Source: Scenedesmus sp. ARA3 (Eukaryota > Chlorophyta > Chlorophyceae > Sphaeropleales > Scenedesmaceae). Taken from it: a DNA stretch of 64,000 nt. Every line of letters starts with the position of its first letter. Positions within the stretch are counted from its first letter, which is position 1. The stretch lies in assembly GCA_004335835.1 (NCBI GenBank), contig RWJK01001818.1, forward strand, positions 62,001 to 126,000, written 5' to 3'. The notes under the pieces are model-generated. The model had not been told where the DNA came from. It searched no databases and saw only the letters and a program-made list of their open reading frames with translations. The position numbers and the translations under genes were made by a program. Shown piece after piece: positions 24,035 to 36,100 of this stretch.

Positions 24035-25290
24035 ATGCAGATCGGTTGTCAATTGCAGTACTTTGTAGCAGCAGGCAGCTCAGTGGAGCCGCACGTGCAC
24101 GTTGCGGCAAGGTCGGGAAACGCTGGCAGTCCGAGGCAGGCCAGGCGCTTGAAGTGGGATTATATTAAGGACGTTGTGCGCTTGAAGGCGACAATCCTCG
24201 GCTGCCTCAAGTTAGGTAGGCCACCCCACCCCACCCCTCTGCTGACCTGTATGTACTTCACGTGCCTGCAACTGCTGCAGAGTCTTGCTGCGGGGAACCA
24301 ATGGAGGATACCAACAGCAGGCTCGCAGACCTTGATGCAGACTTTGGCATCGCACAGGCAGATTGCCAGGACACTCTGCAAGCTGGAGAACAGCAGCAGC
24401 ACGACCAGCAGCAGCGGCAGCCGCAGCAGCACTGGTATCTGCAGCAGCACCAGCAGCATCACAGTAGCAGCCAGGGCGCATGCAGCAGCGGCGGACACAG
24501 CAGCGGTGGCTGTTGCAGCACTGGCACGGCGCACATGGGTGACGATTTTGAATGCATGGCCAGTGAGGATGTATCCATGCTGCTGGAGGACACAGCAGAA
24601 TACCCAGGTAAGTGATGGAGACGAGTCAGCCTGCATGCCCTTACACTTGTGTGCCTGGAAGGAGCAAGAAGTGCAGCTGTAGCACCAGCACATGCGATAG
24701 GCAGCAAGCAAGGTCAAGTGCCGCAACAGCAGCAGCAGCAGCACATATGTGTTGTGTTCAAACATGCAGGCGTGCCGTCTGCTTTTGCAGCTTGCCAATG
24801 GTATGTGCCTTGAGCTGCAGGATGTAGTGCAGCAACACCGTACAGCATGCACTGACCAACCTTGTTGAAGTATGCTGACATGTGCCTAACTCTTTGTGTT
24901 GCGCTTGTGCCTCCTCCTGACTGTTGCATCGCAGGTGGCATAGAGGCAGCGCTTGCGGACTGGGCAGGCGCATGCAGCAGCCAGCTGCAGGCAGCTTCCT
25001 GCACAGCAGCAGCAGCAGCTGAGCCGTTCCTGCAGCAGCAGCCGCATCAGCAAGCAATGCAGCAGATGCGCGAGCAGCAGCCCGCAGCCACCATGCCGTC
25101 GCTTGCGTCGCTGCTGGTGTCGCCTACACCACCTCCTGACCTGGCGACTAGCCTGCTGCCATGCTGCCAGTGGGGCGCTTTTGAGAACGACCCAGTGGGG
25201 GATGTGCTTGCAGGAAAGGCGCCTGTTCCTGAGACCAGCTGCTGCAGCTCTGGAGGCTTGACAGACTGCTTGATGGGCTGCTGGGCGTGA
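24035..25290 (+). CDS. Unrecognised Gln/Ser/Cys-rich protein (5' end uncertain)
   Basis: The last three exons are supported by phase: an exon ending at 24215 (TTAG|GTAGGC), 24281-24607 and 24935-25290. From the ATG at 24035 this gives 287 residues. The first exon encodes a basic segment with a possible amphipathic helix (RRLKWDYIKDVVRLKATILG). The second has an acidic stretch, a Gln/His/Ser-rich run and a Ser/Gly/Cys-rich run, ending MLLEDTAEYPG. The third has Gln-rich then Pro/Leu segments (SLASLLVSPTPPPDLATSLL) and a cysteine-containing C-terminus. I recognise no domain. The composition would suit a nuclear regulator, but that is a guess. A TATA box at 23513 and possible blocks such as AALVRRMKPQLTQ (about 23847-23886) imply further upstream exons whose junctions I could not fix. 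Confidence 0.45.
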
Positions 25291-27990
25291 GCCGCAGCAG
25301 CGGCAGCAGCAGCAGTAGGTGTCTGATGAGCGCAGCGGCAGCTGCTGTGAGCGAGTGCTGTGTGTGTAGGCTCTGTCCAAGTGTGGCCATAGGGCCTTCT
25401 GGAAAGACATGCGACTGCATGAACAGCTGAGCCTGCACCGTGCTTTTGAGACAGCAGCAACTGCAGCACGCAGCACCTGGCCGCAAAGGCAGGCAGCAGC
25501 GAGCGTGCTGTGGTTCTGTGCTATGGTTTTGACGCGCACGACGCATTGAGCGTGCTGAAAGGCACTGCTTTTGAGTGTGTGTGGCTGTTTTGGAGTGCGG
25601 TTCCGGTTCCCTTTGCCGCATTTTGCTGTTCTGCATGCGGGGGATGAGGTGAAACCCTGTACATCAGGCTCGTGTACTGTTTTGCTATGCAGCTGCGCTG
25701 TAGTACTGCAACGGTTGCATGCTGCACAGGGCTTCAGGCTGCGCTGTTGCCAATGCATGTATGGGTGCATGGCATCAGCAGGCAACTTCTGGCTTTTGTG
25801 CAGCCAGCTGATCAATGCGTGTAGGCTCGAGCAATGGCCTGCTATGGAACTCCTGTCAGGTTCAGTCAACCATACTTAGGCCTATTGCTGTGGTGCGATG
25901 TGCGGTCTTGTGACACCATGACGTGCGTGGCACAGTCAGCATCAGTTACCATGGTGTGGTTGGTGGCATGATGCAAGTATGCTGGCAAGCACTTTGGGTG
26001 TTCCCCCTGCGCATCTTCAAATGTGGCTGGGGTTCGTGCCAAGCATTGCGCACCTCGTGTTGCTGCGAAAGCAAGAGGAATGGCTGTGTGGATCAAAGCC
26101 GTTGGTGTGCGATGGCTGTACATGGCTGGCTGTTACGCTAGGTGGCCCGGCACTACTTGCGCATGCGCAGCATCTGGCAGCTGCGCTTCATGTCAAGCTG
26201 CATGTGCACAGCATGTGGGTGTGGCCCTTGACTGCTGTGCAGAGTGGCGTGGTGCCCTCTCACGGGCTGCTGGTGTGCTCAAGTATTCCGTGTCTTTCGC
26301 GTGTAGTCCTGGAGCTACCACGGTTTGGCTGAATAGCAAGGCAGAGCTCCCTTTGCTGTGGACAGCGCAGCTGCTTGCGTGCCGTAGCTGCCAAGTTCTG
26401 CTGCCGCCGCACACGGGCGTCTTGTGTGGGCACGCAGCAGGCTTGCAGGAAACCAACAGGCCTCGACTGTGCTGCTCAACCTTTACTTCCTGACACTTGT
26501 GTGGTTGCACTCCCCCCTGCACCAACCAACATGTGACGAGACACTTATCTGTATCACTGGTCACTTGTTGAAGTTCGCTGTTGCTGGTAGTGTAGTGCAG
26601 ATGCAGAACTTGTTGTTGTGTAGCAATGGGTGCGCACTGTGGCCGATCTGTGTGGTTGGCTGCACGCCAATGGAAACAAACTGCGGATTTCAAGGGTATG
26701 GACGCACTGAATGAATGTGAAACACCGCTGGGAAGGGCTCTGCTCAACTGCAGTGCACAGCTGCAGGCGGCAGGCTTGCCACGGCTCCAGAGACCGCCTG
26801 CTAATGTCGTGAGATGTGTGCGTGTGCTGTCTGGCTCCTGGCCATATTGTGTTGTGGGCTGAAGGATAAAAACGCCCGCGCTTGGTTGTCCTGCATACTC
26901 CTCACATCGTCAGGTGTGGAGGCTTGCTCATAAACTGGTGTTATGTCACAGCTGTGGTAGGCGTCAGCCGGTGTTGGGCCCTGAGTTCGTGCTGATGGCA
27001 GTCAGGTGCTCTGTGCTGCTGATTGTTTCTCGTGCTGGGCCGCAGCATGTTCTGCATTCGTCGCTGCAGGGACTGCTTGGTAATCCGCCTGTCGTCGTCA
27101 TTCTCATGCCTTGTGTCATTTTCACTTGTTGCTTTTGTGCAGCCTACTGGCTGGCTGCCTTGATTGCGTGGCACTGCCGCAGAATAGCAGCACTGAGGGG
27201 GTTGTGTGGGCTGGTGTGTATGTCAGCAGGGAATGCCTGGGTTAAAACACAATCTTACCATCTGGCAGCTGCTGTGTGCAGCTGTGCCAGGTGCATGCGC
27301 GTGGGGTGTTGTCGCTGGCGGCACTGCTTGGCTGCATTGAGGCGGCCTCTCTTGCTGTTGCTGTTGCATGCAATGCATGCTGTTGATGCTGCGCGTTGTT
27401 GCGTCACAGACGCATTGACAGGTGTGGGAGTGGGTTGCACGGCGTAAGGATCAAGCTCATACATACTGATGTTGTCACGTTGGATAGGCAATTGTTGCTG
27501 GTTACAGACGGTAGCTCTTGCTTGCATTTGCTTCTGGCTGAGTGCAGGATGCTCGCTTTTCAAAGTGAGACAGCACAGAAACACCGGGTGTGGCGTACCC
27601 TGGTCCGTGCACCGTTGTATCCTGTGCAGCTGTGTTATTGGACCTCTCTTGGCATCTTACTTGGCATCAGCAACAACCCAGTAAAATTGAGTATGCTGGA
27701 TGAATTGTTGAGCGGTTTGCGTTGCGCCCAGCATGCTGTTGTCAGAGCTGAGACTCTGACAGCTTCTGCATCAGCACTTCATGCCTCAGGGCGATGGCGC
27801 CCTGCAGCTCTGTAAAATACATCCATGTGGGAATTGCGTAAAAGCGTTTTCGACCATGCCAGAATCGCGTGCAGGCCGTGCTTGCTGAAACGGGGTGCGC
27901 TGCTCAAAACAAGAAGTTCCTCGGAAGTGGAGGTGCCTCGCGGGTTCTTGGGGCGGGTCTGCCGAGAACATACCCATTGAAGGCAGACCA
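25291..27990. other. Intergenic stretch without recognisable genes
   Basis: 2.7 kb between the unrecognised gene and the F-box promoter. Open frames in all six frames are short, cysteine-rich translations of CTG/TGC-rich DNA with no motifs. I see no gene, RNA or transposon here. Confidence 0.45.
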
Positions 27991-27998
27991 TATATAAA
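27991..27998 (+). promoter_or_regulatory. TATA box (TATATAAA) of the F-box gene
   Basis: TATATAAA lies 198 bp upstream of the proposed start at 28189. No ATG occurs between about 28020 (expected transcription start) and 28189, so the 28189 ATG is the first on the predicted mRNA. This decides the start. Confidence 0.65.
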
Positions 27999-28188
27999 GG
28001 ACTCCTCAATAGTGTGTGGTGCTAAACCAACCGCTGGAAGCAAAACAAGCACCACTTACAAGGAATCAACTCCTTGTACCAGCGCAACCGTCGTGTGTTC
28101 ACTGCAGCACCTGCAGCCTCTTGCCAACTGCCATATTTCAAGTCAGTTTCATCAGGCCCTTAATCAGCTACTTACCAGTGTTGACTTG

Positions 28189-30588
28189 ATGGCCATGCAC
28201 GTAGATGCTTTCCTGGAGGAGCTTCCCGCTTCTGCATTCCAGGTGAGCGCCTTAACTTTCCGTCGCCTGTCCATTGGCACGTCTACAGCAGAAAACCATA
28301 AACTAAATAGCATTTTTGACGGTATCAGTTTGCATGCACACGTATATGCATGCAGCAAAACCAGGAGCAGCAGCAGCAGCAGTGACAGCACAGCAGCAGT
28401 GTTGAACGCCCTGTAGCCGTGCTGTATTGACAAGATGCCATGCAAGTGGTCTACATTTGTCCGCTTTATATACTACTGAACAACTGGGGTCCGGCTAAAG
28501 CGCTCTGGATGCAGCAAACTCAGCGTCAGTCCAGCACAACCTGCAGGAACCAAACACACTTCGCTCTTCACGTTCACTGCCCTCACCTATTGCCCCTGCT
28601 CTTCTTTGCACACGCCCTCACACTCCCACAGGCAGTCCTGCAGCACCTGCAGGGCCCAGACTTTGCCTCCCTGCGCCTGGTCAACCACAGCATCAGCAGC
28701 CGCGCTGCAGCAGCCCCCTACATCACCCTGCGCCTCAGCGCCAGCACCACACGAGAGCAGCTGCGTGCGTGGGCGCGTGCCACCCGTCGCCTGCAACACG
28801 CCCCAAGCATCCATGTATTATGCTGCGGCCGCATCAGCCCGGCTGTGTTTGATGCTACCCTTGAGCTGTTATCCCTACGCGGCAATGTCCGGGAGCTACA
28901 CCTAATCGGGGCGCCTGGCAGCGCTCCTGCAAGCGCGCCGCATGCAGCCTCCCTGCCAACGCTTGAACCCCTAAACCGCCTCGCCCCAACGCTCAAGACC
29001 CTGGTGATTTCAAACCTCGCACTCGCTGACCTGGCGGGTGACATCGCCAGGCTTACGGCAGTGGGGAAGCAGCTGCAGGTGCTGCGCGTGCAGCAGGTGG
29101 CATGGGGCCCCAGTGGCAGTTGCAGCCTGGACAGCTTTGCAGGAAACATGCGGCACTTTCCTGCAAGCTTCAGCAGGCTGCAGGAGTTGTCACTTCAGCT
29201 GCCAGCCATTGCTCCTGCACTCCCATCTGCAGCAGGCATTGTAGGGCGGCTGGCAGGCAGAGTATCTAGCGCAGCAGCAGCTGCAGCGCTGCGGCAGCAG
29301 CAGGCTGCAGCGCTGGTGGCAGCAGCAGCTGCAGTGGTGCAGCTGCAGGAATTGCGGAGCCTGCAGATCACCCGCGCACCAGACATCTGGGCAGCAGACA
29401 TCAGCGGGGTGACAGCACGCACAGCAGAAGCGGAAGATGCTGCAGCTGCAGCAGCAGTGGCCCTGGCAGCTGCTGCTATGGCAGTAGGCAGTGCAGACAG
29501 CAGCGCAGCGCAGATGCCTTCTGCAAGCTGCTTGAGTAGTCTGGATGCATATGGCAGCTGGCTGCTGCTGCAGCTGCCGCATCTGCAGCACTGCACTGTA
29601 GAGAAAACTGGAGCCAGCTGGGCGCTGACCTGGCACAATCTGCAGCAGCATGGCAACAGCAATGCTGATGTGGCTAACACAAACAGTACTGCGGGGCCAG
29701 TGCCTCGTATCAAAGCCACTTACCATGCTGGGATGCCAACACGCCCAGCTAGCCCAGGCAGCAGCCAGCCAAGTTTAGCGGCTGACTTTCACAAGCAGCT
29801 GGCACGCTACAGCCCCAGGCCTACGGCAACGCTACTGCCAAACATCAACTCGCTTCAGATGGCAGTTCAGGGACAGCAGCTGCCAGAGCTGCGGCCGTTA
29901 CTGGCCTCGCTACCTGGCCTGCGGTCCCTGAAAATAACGTTACTAACAACATCCAGTCAGGCCGCAGATCTGGCAGCACTCGTGGCGGCAGCAGCAGCAG
30001 CCGGCGCTGGGCGGCTGCGGTCGCTGGTGCTGCTGCCTGGTATGGGTGTAGCAGAGGTGGCGGGTGACACGCTACTGCCATTGACAGCAACGACAGGCGG
30101 ACCTGGTGGAAACTTGAGGCAGCTGCGGCTGGTTGGCTGCTTCAAATCGGCAGCAGCAGGATCAGCATCTACTGATGTTGCAGCAGGTGCAGACAATGTA
30201 GAAGCAGCGGCAGCAGCAGCAGCAGGATGGGATGTGCTTGCACAGCTCAATGGGCTGCAGGAGCTGTGCATTCACCAGCTGGGTCCTGAGCCCTTAACCC
30301 TGCCAGCCAAATGCCTGCCAGCTTCCTTGAAGACGTTTGAGGGGCGGCGCCTGCACCTCAGCAGCAGCAGCAGGTACACAGGTGATGACAATGCAGCAAG
30401 TCCTATGCTGCATGCATTGCACCTGCAGCACTGCCAGCTGGATGATGCTGGCAGCTTAACCAGCAGCAGCCTGCAGCAGCTGACAGCAGCAGCTGGCAGC
30501 TGGCCTGGCGGCTGGCAGGCAGCAGCAGCAGCCTGGCCAGGCCTCAGGGACGTTACAGCATGGTGTCCCAATGCTACTGAGACACAGG

Positions 30589-30620
<32 letters not shown>

Positions 30621-31232
30621 TGCAGCGGCGATAGTGGCAAAGGCAAGGGGCACGTAGGCAGGGAGGCAGCGCCGGCAGCAGCAGCAGCAGCTTGGGCAGC
30701 AGGGCCAGCAGCAGCAGCATCGGAGCAGCTGATGCTGCAGCTTGCGCGTGGCTTTGCACAGCTGCAGAAGCTGCATGTGCAGCACCTGCCGTGTTTGGCT
30801 CCTGGTGTGCTGCGTGCTGTAGGGCAGATTGCAGAGCTACAGCACCTGAGGCTGTCATGTACAGCAGCTTCTGGCACATTGCAGGAGCTGTTGTCTGCTG
30901 CAGCGCCGGCTGCAGCAGCAGCAGGTGGCGGTAGTGTGGCTGGTGAAACTAGCAGTGCAGGCAGTGGTGTGAGTTTGTTGAAGAGTCTGGTGCTGCACGT
31001 GCCAGCTGGCCGCATGCCTTCTGCAGGAGCAGCGGCAGTCGCACCAACTCCTGCAGCAGCAGCAGCAGCAGGGGCAGGGGCTGCAGGGCCCCCCGCTGCT
31101 GCTGCTGCTGGGCCTGCTGGGGAGTTGCAGGCTGCCAGTGATGGCGGCACGTGGCTGGACTTGCAGCAGGCGCTGCTGCAGCGTATGCCTTGGGCGAGTG
31201 TTAGGGTAGTAGCAGACCAGTGCCTGCGCTGA
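28189..31232 (+). CDS. F-box protein with leucine-rich repeats
   Basis: Two exons, 28189-28242 and 28632-31232, join in phase to 884 residues. The single intron splits the F-box: FLEELPASAFQ before it, then AVLQHLQGPDFASLRLVNHS, matching the F-box pattern 'LP...L..VL..L...DL.SLRLVC'. After it come irregular leucine-rich segments (VRELHLIGAP, LQELSLQLPAI, LRSLKITLL, LRQLRLVGC, LQELCIHQLG, LQKLHVQHLPCL, LQHLRLSC) separated by long Ala-, Ser- and Gln-rich runs encoded by CAG/GCA repeats. By family it would be the substrate receptor of an SCF ubiquitin ligase, binding Skp1 through the F-box. The substrate is unknown. Unlike its neighbours the gene shows no exon echoes. In-frame coding potential upstream of 28189 is treated as 5' UTR because it precedes the TATA-defined start. 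Confidence 0.77.
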
Positions 31233-31957
31233 TTGTTGAGCGCTGCAGTTAGCCTGGTTTGTGTTGGGCACAGTTTTTTGGGTGGCACCGATCGTGGGCT
31301 TTGACTTATGAGCATAGCACTACTAGGCTGTGACCAGCCTGGTAACACTTTCGTGAGCCCAGCAATTCTCTGCTGTGTTGTGCTGCTTTGCAAATGCCGT
31401 GTGAGGGTCGATGCCTTGAACGGCAAATGAGCCATAAACCCGGCCCAAAAGGCGCCCAGTGGAATTTTGATGTCGGCAGTTACATGAGTAGCTCAGGTAC
31501 ATCGCCATGCGCCTGTCGGCACATCAGACCCGCCAGCTGGGAGCTGCAGCCCTCCACAACGCAACCACATTTGCTGCAACCAAGTGGCTTGCACCCTGCA
31601 GGGTGCAACTTGCTTCAGGCTGGATGCCACAAGCGGCCGCTGCGAGGGCCAGCTGCCCGTGGCGGCGGCCATCATCCCATACACAGATGCAAACTCAGCA
31701 CAGTACCTGCAACCGCTGCGCACACAAAACATACACTCGGTGCTGCACCGCACGCAAACCACAACACGCAACTGCTGCTGTACTGCACGCTGCAGCACCG
31801 CAGCCAGCGTTGCCGCGCCAGCGACACCCGTGACGCATGACCGCATCAAACTTCCTGCTTGTCGCGCCTGCTGCTGGCTCAAGCCTCCGCCACGCTGCTC
31901 AGCACGTCGGCGCTGAATAACCTGGCACTTGATAACAGCCAAACACACCCTGCGGCC
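31233..31957. other. Convergent 3' region (F-box gene / PPWD1)
   Basis: 725 bp between two converging stop codons. A minus-strand TGTAA (complement TTACA at about 31480-31484) could serve PPWD1. No clear TGTAA follows the F-box stop within 500 bp. No coding signal. Confidence 0.45.
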
Positions 31958-33121
31958 TCAGCTCTCTGCCACTGCATCCAGCACGTCGATGTTCACAATC
32001 TTGACATCGTCCACGGGCTTGTCGGTGCGGTCCGTCTTGACCTTCTCAATCAGCGACACCACGTCCATGCCCTTCACCACACGCCCAAACACGGTGTGCT
32101 TGTTGTCCAGCCACGGCGTGGGCACAGTAGTGACAAAGAACTGGCTGCCGTTGGTGCCGGGGCCTGCAAAAATGAGTTCGCAAGTGTGCGGTGGTAGTGA
32201 GAGACTGAGGAAGATTTCGTTTGGCAGCAGGGCAGCAGCAGGGCGTGGGCACAGTAGTGACAAAGAACTGGCTGCCGTTGGTGCCGGGGCCTGCAGTTGG
32301 CAGTTGAAAGGCGTGGGCAGCAGCGGAGCAGCAGCATGGCGTGGGCACAACGGTCACGAAGAACTGGCTGCCGTTGGTGCCGGGGCCTGCGGTGGGGTTA
32401 CAGGAGGATGCACAAGCAGTTGGCAGGTGTTAGGTAGCAGCAGGAGAAGTTTCAATGGCTGTGCTTGTTGTCCAGCCAGGGTGTAGGCACAATAGTGACT
32501 AGGAACTGCAAGCCGTTGCATTGGGGCCAGCAAGTAGTTGGCAGGTGTGAGGCAATGTGGGAGAGGAAGCAAGGAGTTGCTTGGCAGCAGGGCAGCAGCA
32601 GGGCATGGGCACAGTAGTGACAAAGAACTGGGAGCCGTTGGTGCCGAGGCCTGGCAGGTGGTTGCAGGTGGCAGTTGCAAGACAACAGTGAGCGAGGTAG
32701 GAAAGTAGCACACAGCAGCAACAGAGCAGCAGCAGAGGCGTGATCTGTCACAGCGGCACCACGAGGCACCCACACTGCAGCGCACGCTGTAGCAGAGTTG
32801 AAGCAACACCGCTTGATGCAACACCATCATCACCACCAGCAGCGGCAGCAGCAGCAGCAGCACCCACATCATTCCTGAGACACTAGCAGCGCCCCACCAG
32901 CGTTCGCCATGGACAGGATGCCCGGCCGGTCCTGCCAGCACGCTTTCTTGCCTCGTTCCGCACACAGTGCAGCAGACTGCAACCATATGTATCACTAGCA
33001 GCAGAAGCAGCAGCAGCAGCGGCGCCGCCTCACCTGCGTTGGCCATTGACAGGATGCCCGGCCTGTTGGGCCAGTACCCCTATACTACCTAGTTATCGCA
33101 CACTTGACAGCTGTACACTGC

Positions 33122-33152
<31 letters not shown>

Positions 33153-36100
33153 GCCTCACCTGCGTTGGCCATGGACAGGATGCCCGGCCTGTCGTGGCGC
33201 AGCGTGGGCCGGAACTCGTCCTCAAACTCGCCGCCCCAGATGGACTCGCCGCCAGTGCCGTCACCTGTGCAGGCAGAAACAAAGCAGCACAGTAACACAG
33301 CAGCTCAGACGATGACATGCTCGCAGATTCAAAGACAAGTTGTCACAGTTCAAGCAAGAGTCGCCCCAGATAGACTCGCCGCCTGTGCCGTCACCTGCGC
33401 AGACCAGGACAGGAAAAAACCCTGCAGTCAGTTTGAAAGAATGTATCATAATTCACGCAATGGCGCACCACCCCAGATGGATTGCCGCCAGGCCATTGCC
33501 TGCAACGCCATGACAGCAGCATACACAGCAGCTCAAACAATCTGGCATTCATCCCAGCGGCGGCAGAGCCGGCGCGGGACAGAGCTCGAAGCCTCAGCGA
33601 GTCACTGGCATGTGCCGCGCTCGCCCAGCGGGTCGCCAGCCAGCAGCAAAAAACCCTGCTTACACAACAGCACAATGCCTTGGCATGCAGCAGCACAACA
33701 CATGCAAACGGCACGGCAACCACACATATGCAGCGACACAGCACTATGGGGTGCGCCTAGGTCGCACCCAACGGGTCGCCTGTCTGCAGCTTGAAGCCCT
33801 TGATGACGCAAGTGTTCAATACACCAGCAAAGCATGCACAGCACAGCACAGCAATGCCGCAAGACCTATAACTATTTAGTCGCGCAACAGTTATATCACA
33901 CAGTTATGATATGTTACACAGCCAGCGCCTCACCCAGCGGGTCGCCCGTCTGCAGCATGAAGCCCTTGATCACTCTGTGGAAGATCACGTTGTCGTAGTA
34001 GCCGTTGCTGGCGTGCGTGGTGAAGTTCTCAACCGTGCGCGGACACTCGTCAGGGAACAGCCGCACCGTGATGTCACCCTGCACACACAGCACACCGGAA
34101 TCATCAATTGACAGCCATGCAAATGTTGGATGTTAGCATGAACCCCACTGCACATGTGCATTCAGCACCATTACCGCAGGCCGCAAAGAAACTGCGGCTC
34201 TGCAGCGACACACAGAAAGCGCACAGCACCTAGTATGGCGCGATCCTGGCGCCGCGGCAGTGCACAGCATACGCAGCGCACAGCTGCATGGGGCACACAC
34301 TATGCCAGCAGTACCGCCGGCTTTCAGGTACAGCTGCTGTACATGTGCGTGCACAGTCACAAAAATGTGGCCAGTTATGCCACGCGTATCTTTCCTATCG
34401 CTGCCAGTTAGAATGCGAAACCGCCATGCAAGTATGTATGCTGAAGTGTAGTCGGTGATCAGCATGGCTGGCGCTGCCATACTGTGAACAAACCTTGGTG
34501 GTGTGTATGCATGCGCCGCGCGGCAGCGCTGACGTGGCGCCCGCCTCAGCCGCCAGCAGCTCCTCTGTGCTGGGCTTCTCATTGAACACATCACGCCCCA
34601 TCTGCGGCAGCAGCAGCAGCAGCGGCAGCAGCAGCAGCAGCAGCGGGCATGTCAGGTCAGGCAGCTGCCGCACTTCAAGCAGAGCAGCATGCTGGGCTCA
34701 ACACGCCGTGCCCCACCTGAAACCTGATTCAATGCGGCGCAAATTGACTCTGCTAAATCGACAACAACTTGTCACTCATCTGATCAGAGCGCTGAAACCT
34801 AAAACCCAGAAGAAGTCCAGCCTACTCACCGATGCATCCTCTGCGTCTGCTGGCTCCCGCCGGCTAAAGAGGTACAGCCGCTGCCGCTTGTAGGCCAACG
34901 CCATGAGCGTTGGGTCACGCTCTGGCAGCTTCATGTCTGGCATGCCGGGCCGGATCTTGTGCTGCATTGCACAGGTTTTCAGGGGTTTTAGTACAGCAGA
35001 TTCAAGGGTTTAGGCTGAGGGTTAGAAGACAAGAGTGTAGGATGAGGGCTGCAGGTCAGCGCCACCAGCGTGGGGTCACGCTCAGGCAGCTTCTGTCTGT
35101 CTGGCATGCCGGGCCGGTTCTTGTGCTGCAATGCAGGGTAATTGGTATGGTTTTGGGTGGGACACAGCAAAGTTTAGAACCAAGGTAATCAATGGAGATA
35201 TAAAACAGCACTGTAAGCCAGCGCCACCAGCGTAGGGTCTCGCTCCGGCAGCTTCATGTCTGGCATGCCGGGTCGGCTCTTGTGCTGCAGTATAGGGTTG
35301 TAACATGGGTTTGGGCGGCACACAGCAGGATTTAGAACCGGGTTTGTAACAAGGGTTGAGCATGAGTGCTGTACGCCAGCTCGATGTAACAATGTGAGAC
35401 CCCCACCTTCTTGTTCAGGCCCTGCCACAGCGCTATCCTCAAAAGGGCGCTCCATGTTCTCGGGTTTTCCCAGCAGACGCGGCAGCGCAGTGGCGGCCAG
35501 GTTGATGACCACACAACAAATGGAACAAAGATGTAACAGCAAAGCCGCACCTTCTTGTTCAGGCCCTGCCACAGCGCAATGCGCAGGAAGCGCTCCGTGT
35601 TTTCCGGCTTGCCCAGCAGCCGTGGCAGTGCATTTGTGGCCAGGTTGATGACTTTAATCCCAAGCAGGCTGGGCAGCAGCAGGAAGTGGCCGGACTCGTC
35701 AAACAGCACGTTGGGGGCCGGCACGGCGTCACCTGGCAGCAGCAGCACCAGCAGCAGGTGAAACCTGGCGGTACAGTAAAGCCTCAAAGTAACGACACTT
35801 GAAGTAACGACTTTCGCATGGGAACGACACGTCCGGCTGGCCCCCAAGTGCATGAAATGCCGCAAAACTGTCGCGAAATAATGGCAAACACATACTGTAG
35901 TACTGACACTTTTGGCTGTTCCCAGTGGCGTCGTTACTTCAAGGGTTTACTGTAAGGCATGATGGGCGCACGAGTGGGGGGCTTGCAAGAGCACTGGTGT
36001 AGACAAGCCAGCAGCGCCTGCTGATGTACGCTGCTGCTGCTGTCAGAAGGGGATCAGCTTTGCGCTGCTGCTGCTGCTGCTGCTGCAGGGCGTGTGTGGT

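Noticed and set aside
27905..27925. Possible heat-shock element (AGAAGTTCCTCGGAAG) upstream of the F-box TATA box
   Set aside because: The spacing between GAA and TTC blocks is one base instead of two, so it does not match the nGAAnnTTCnnGAAn pattern.
28440..28631. In-frame upstream extension of the large F-box exon from 28440
   Set aside because: The CACAG acceptor at 28627-28631 joins it to the 28189-28242 exon and restores the F-box; the upstream part reads as low-quality protein.
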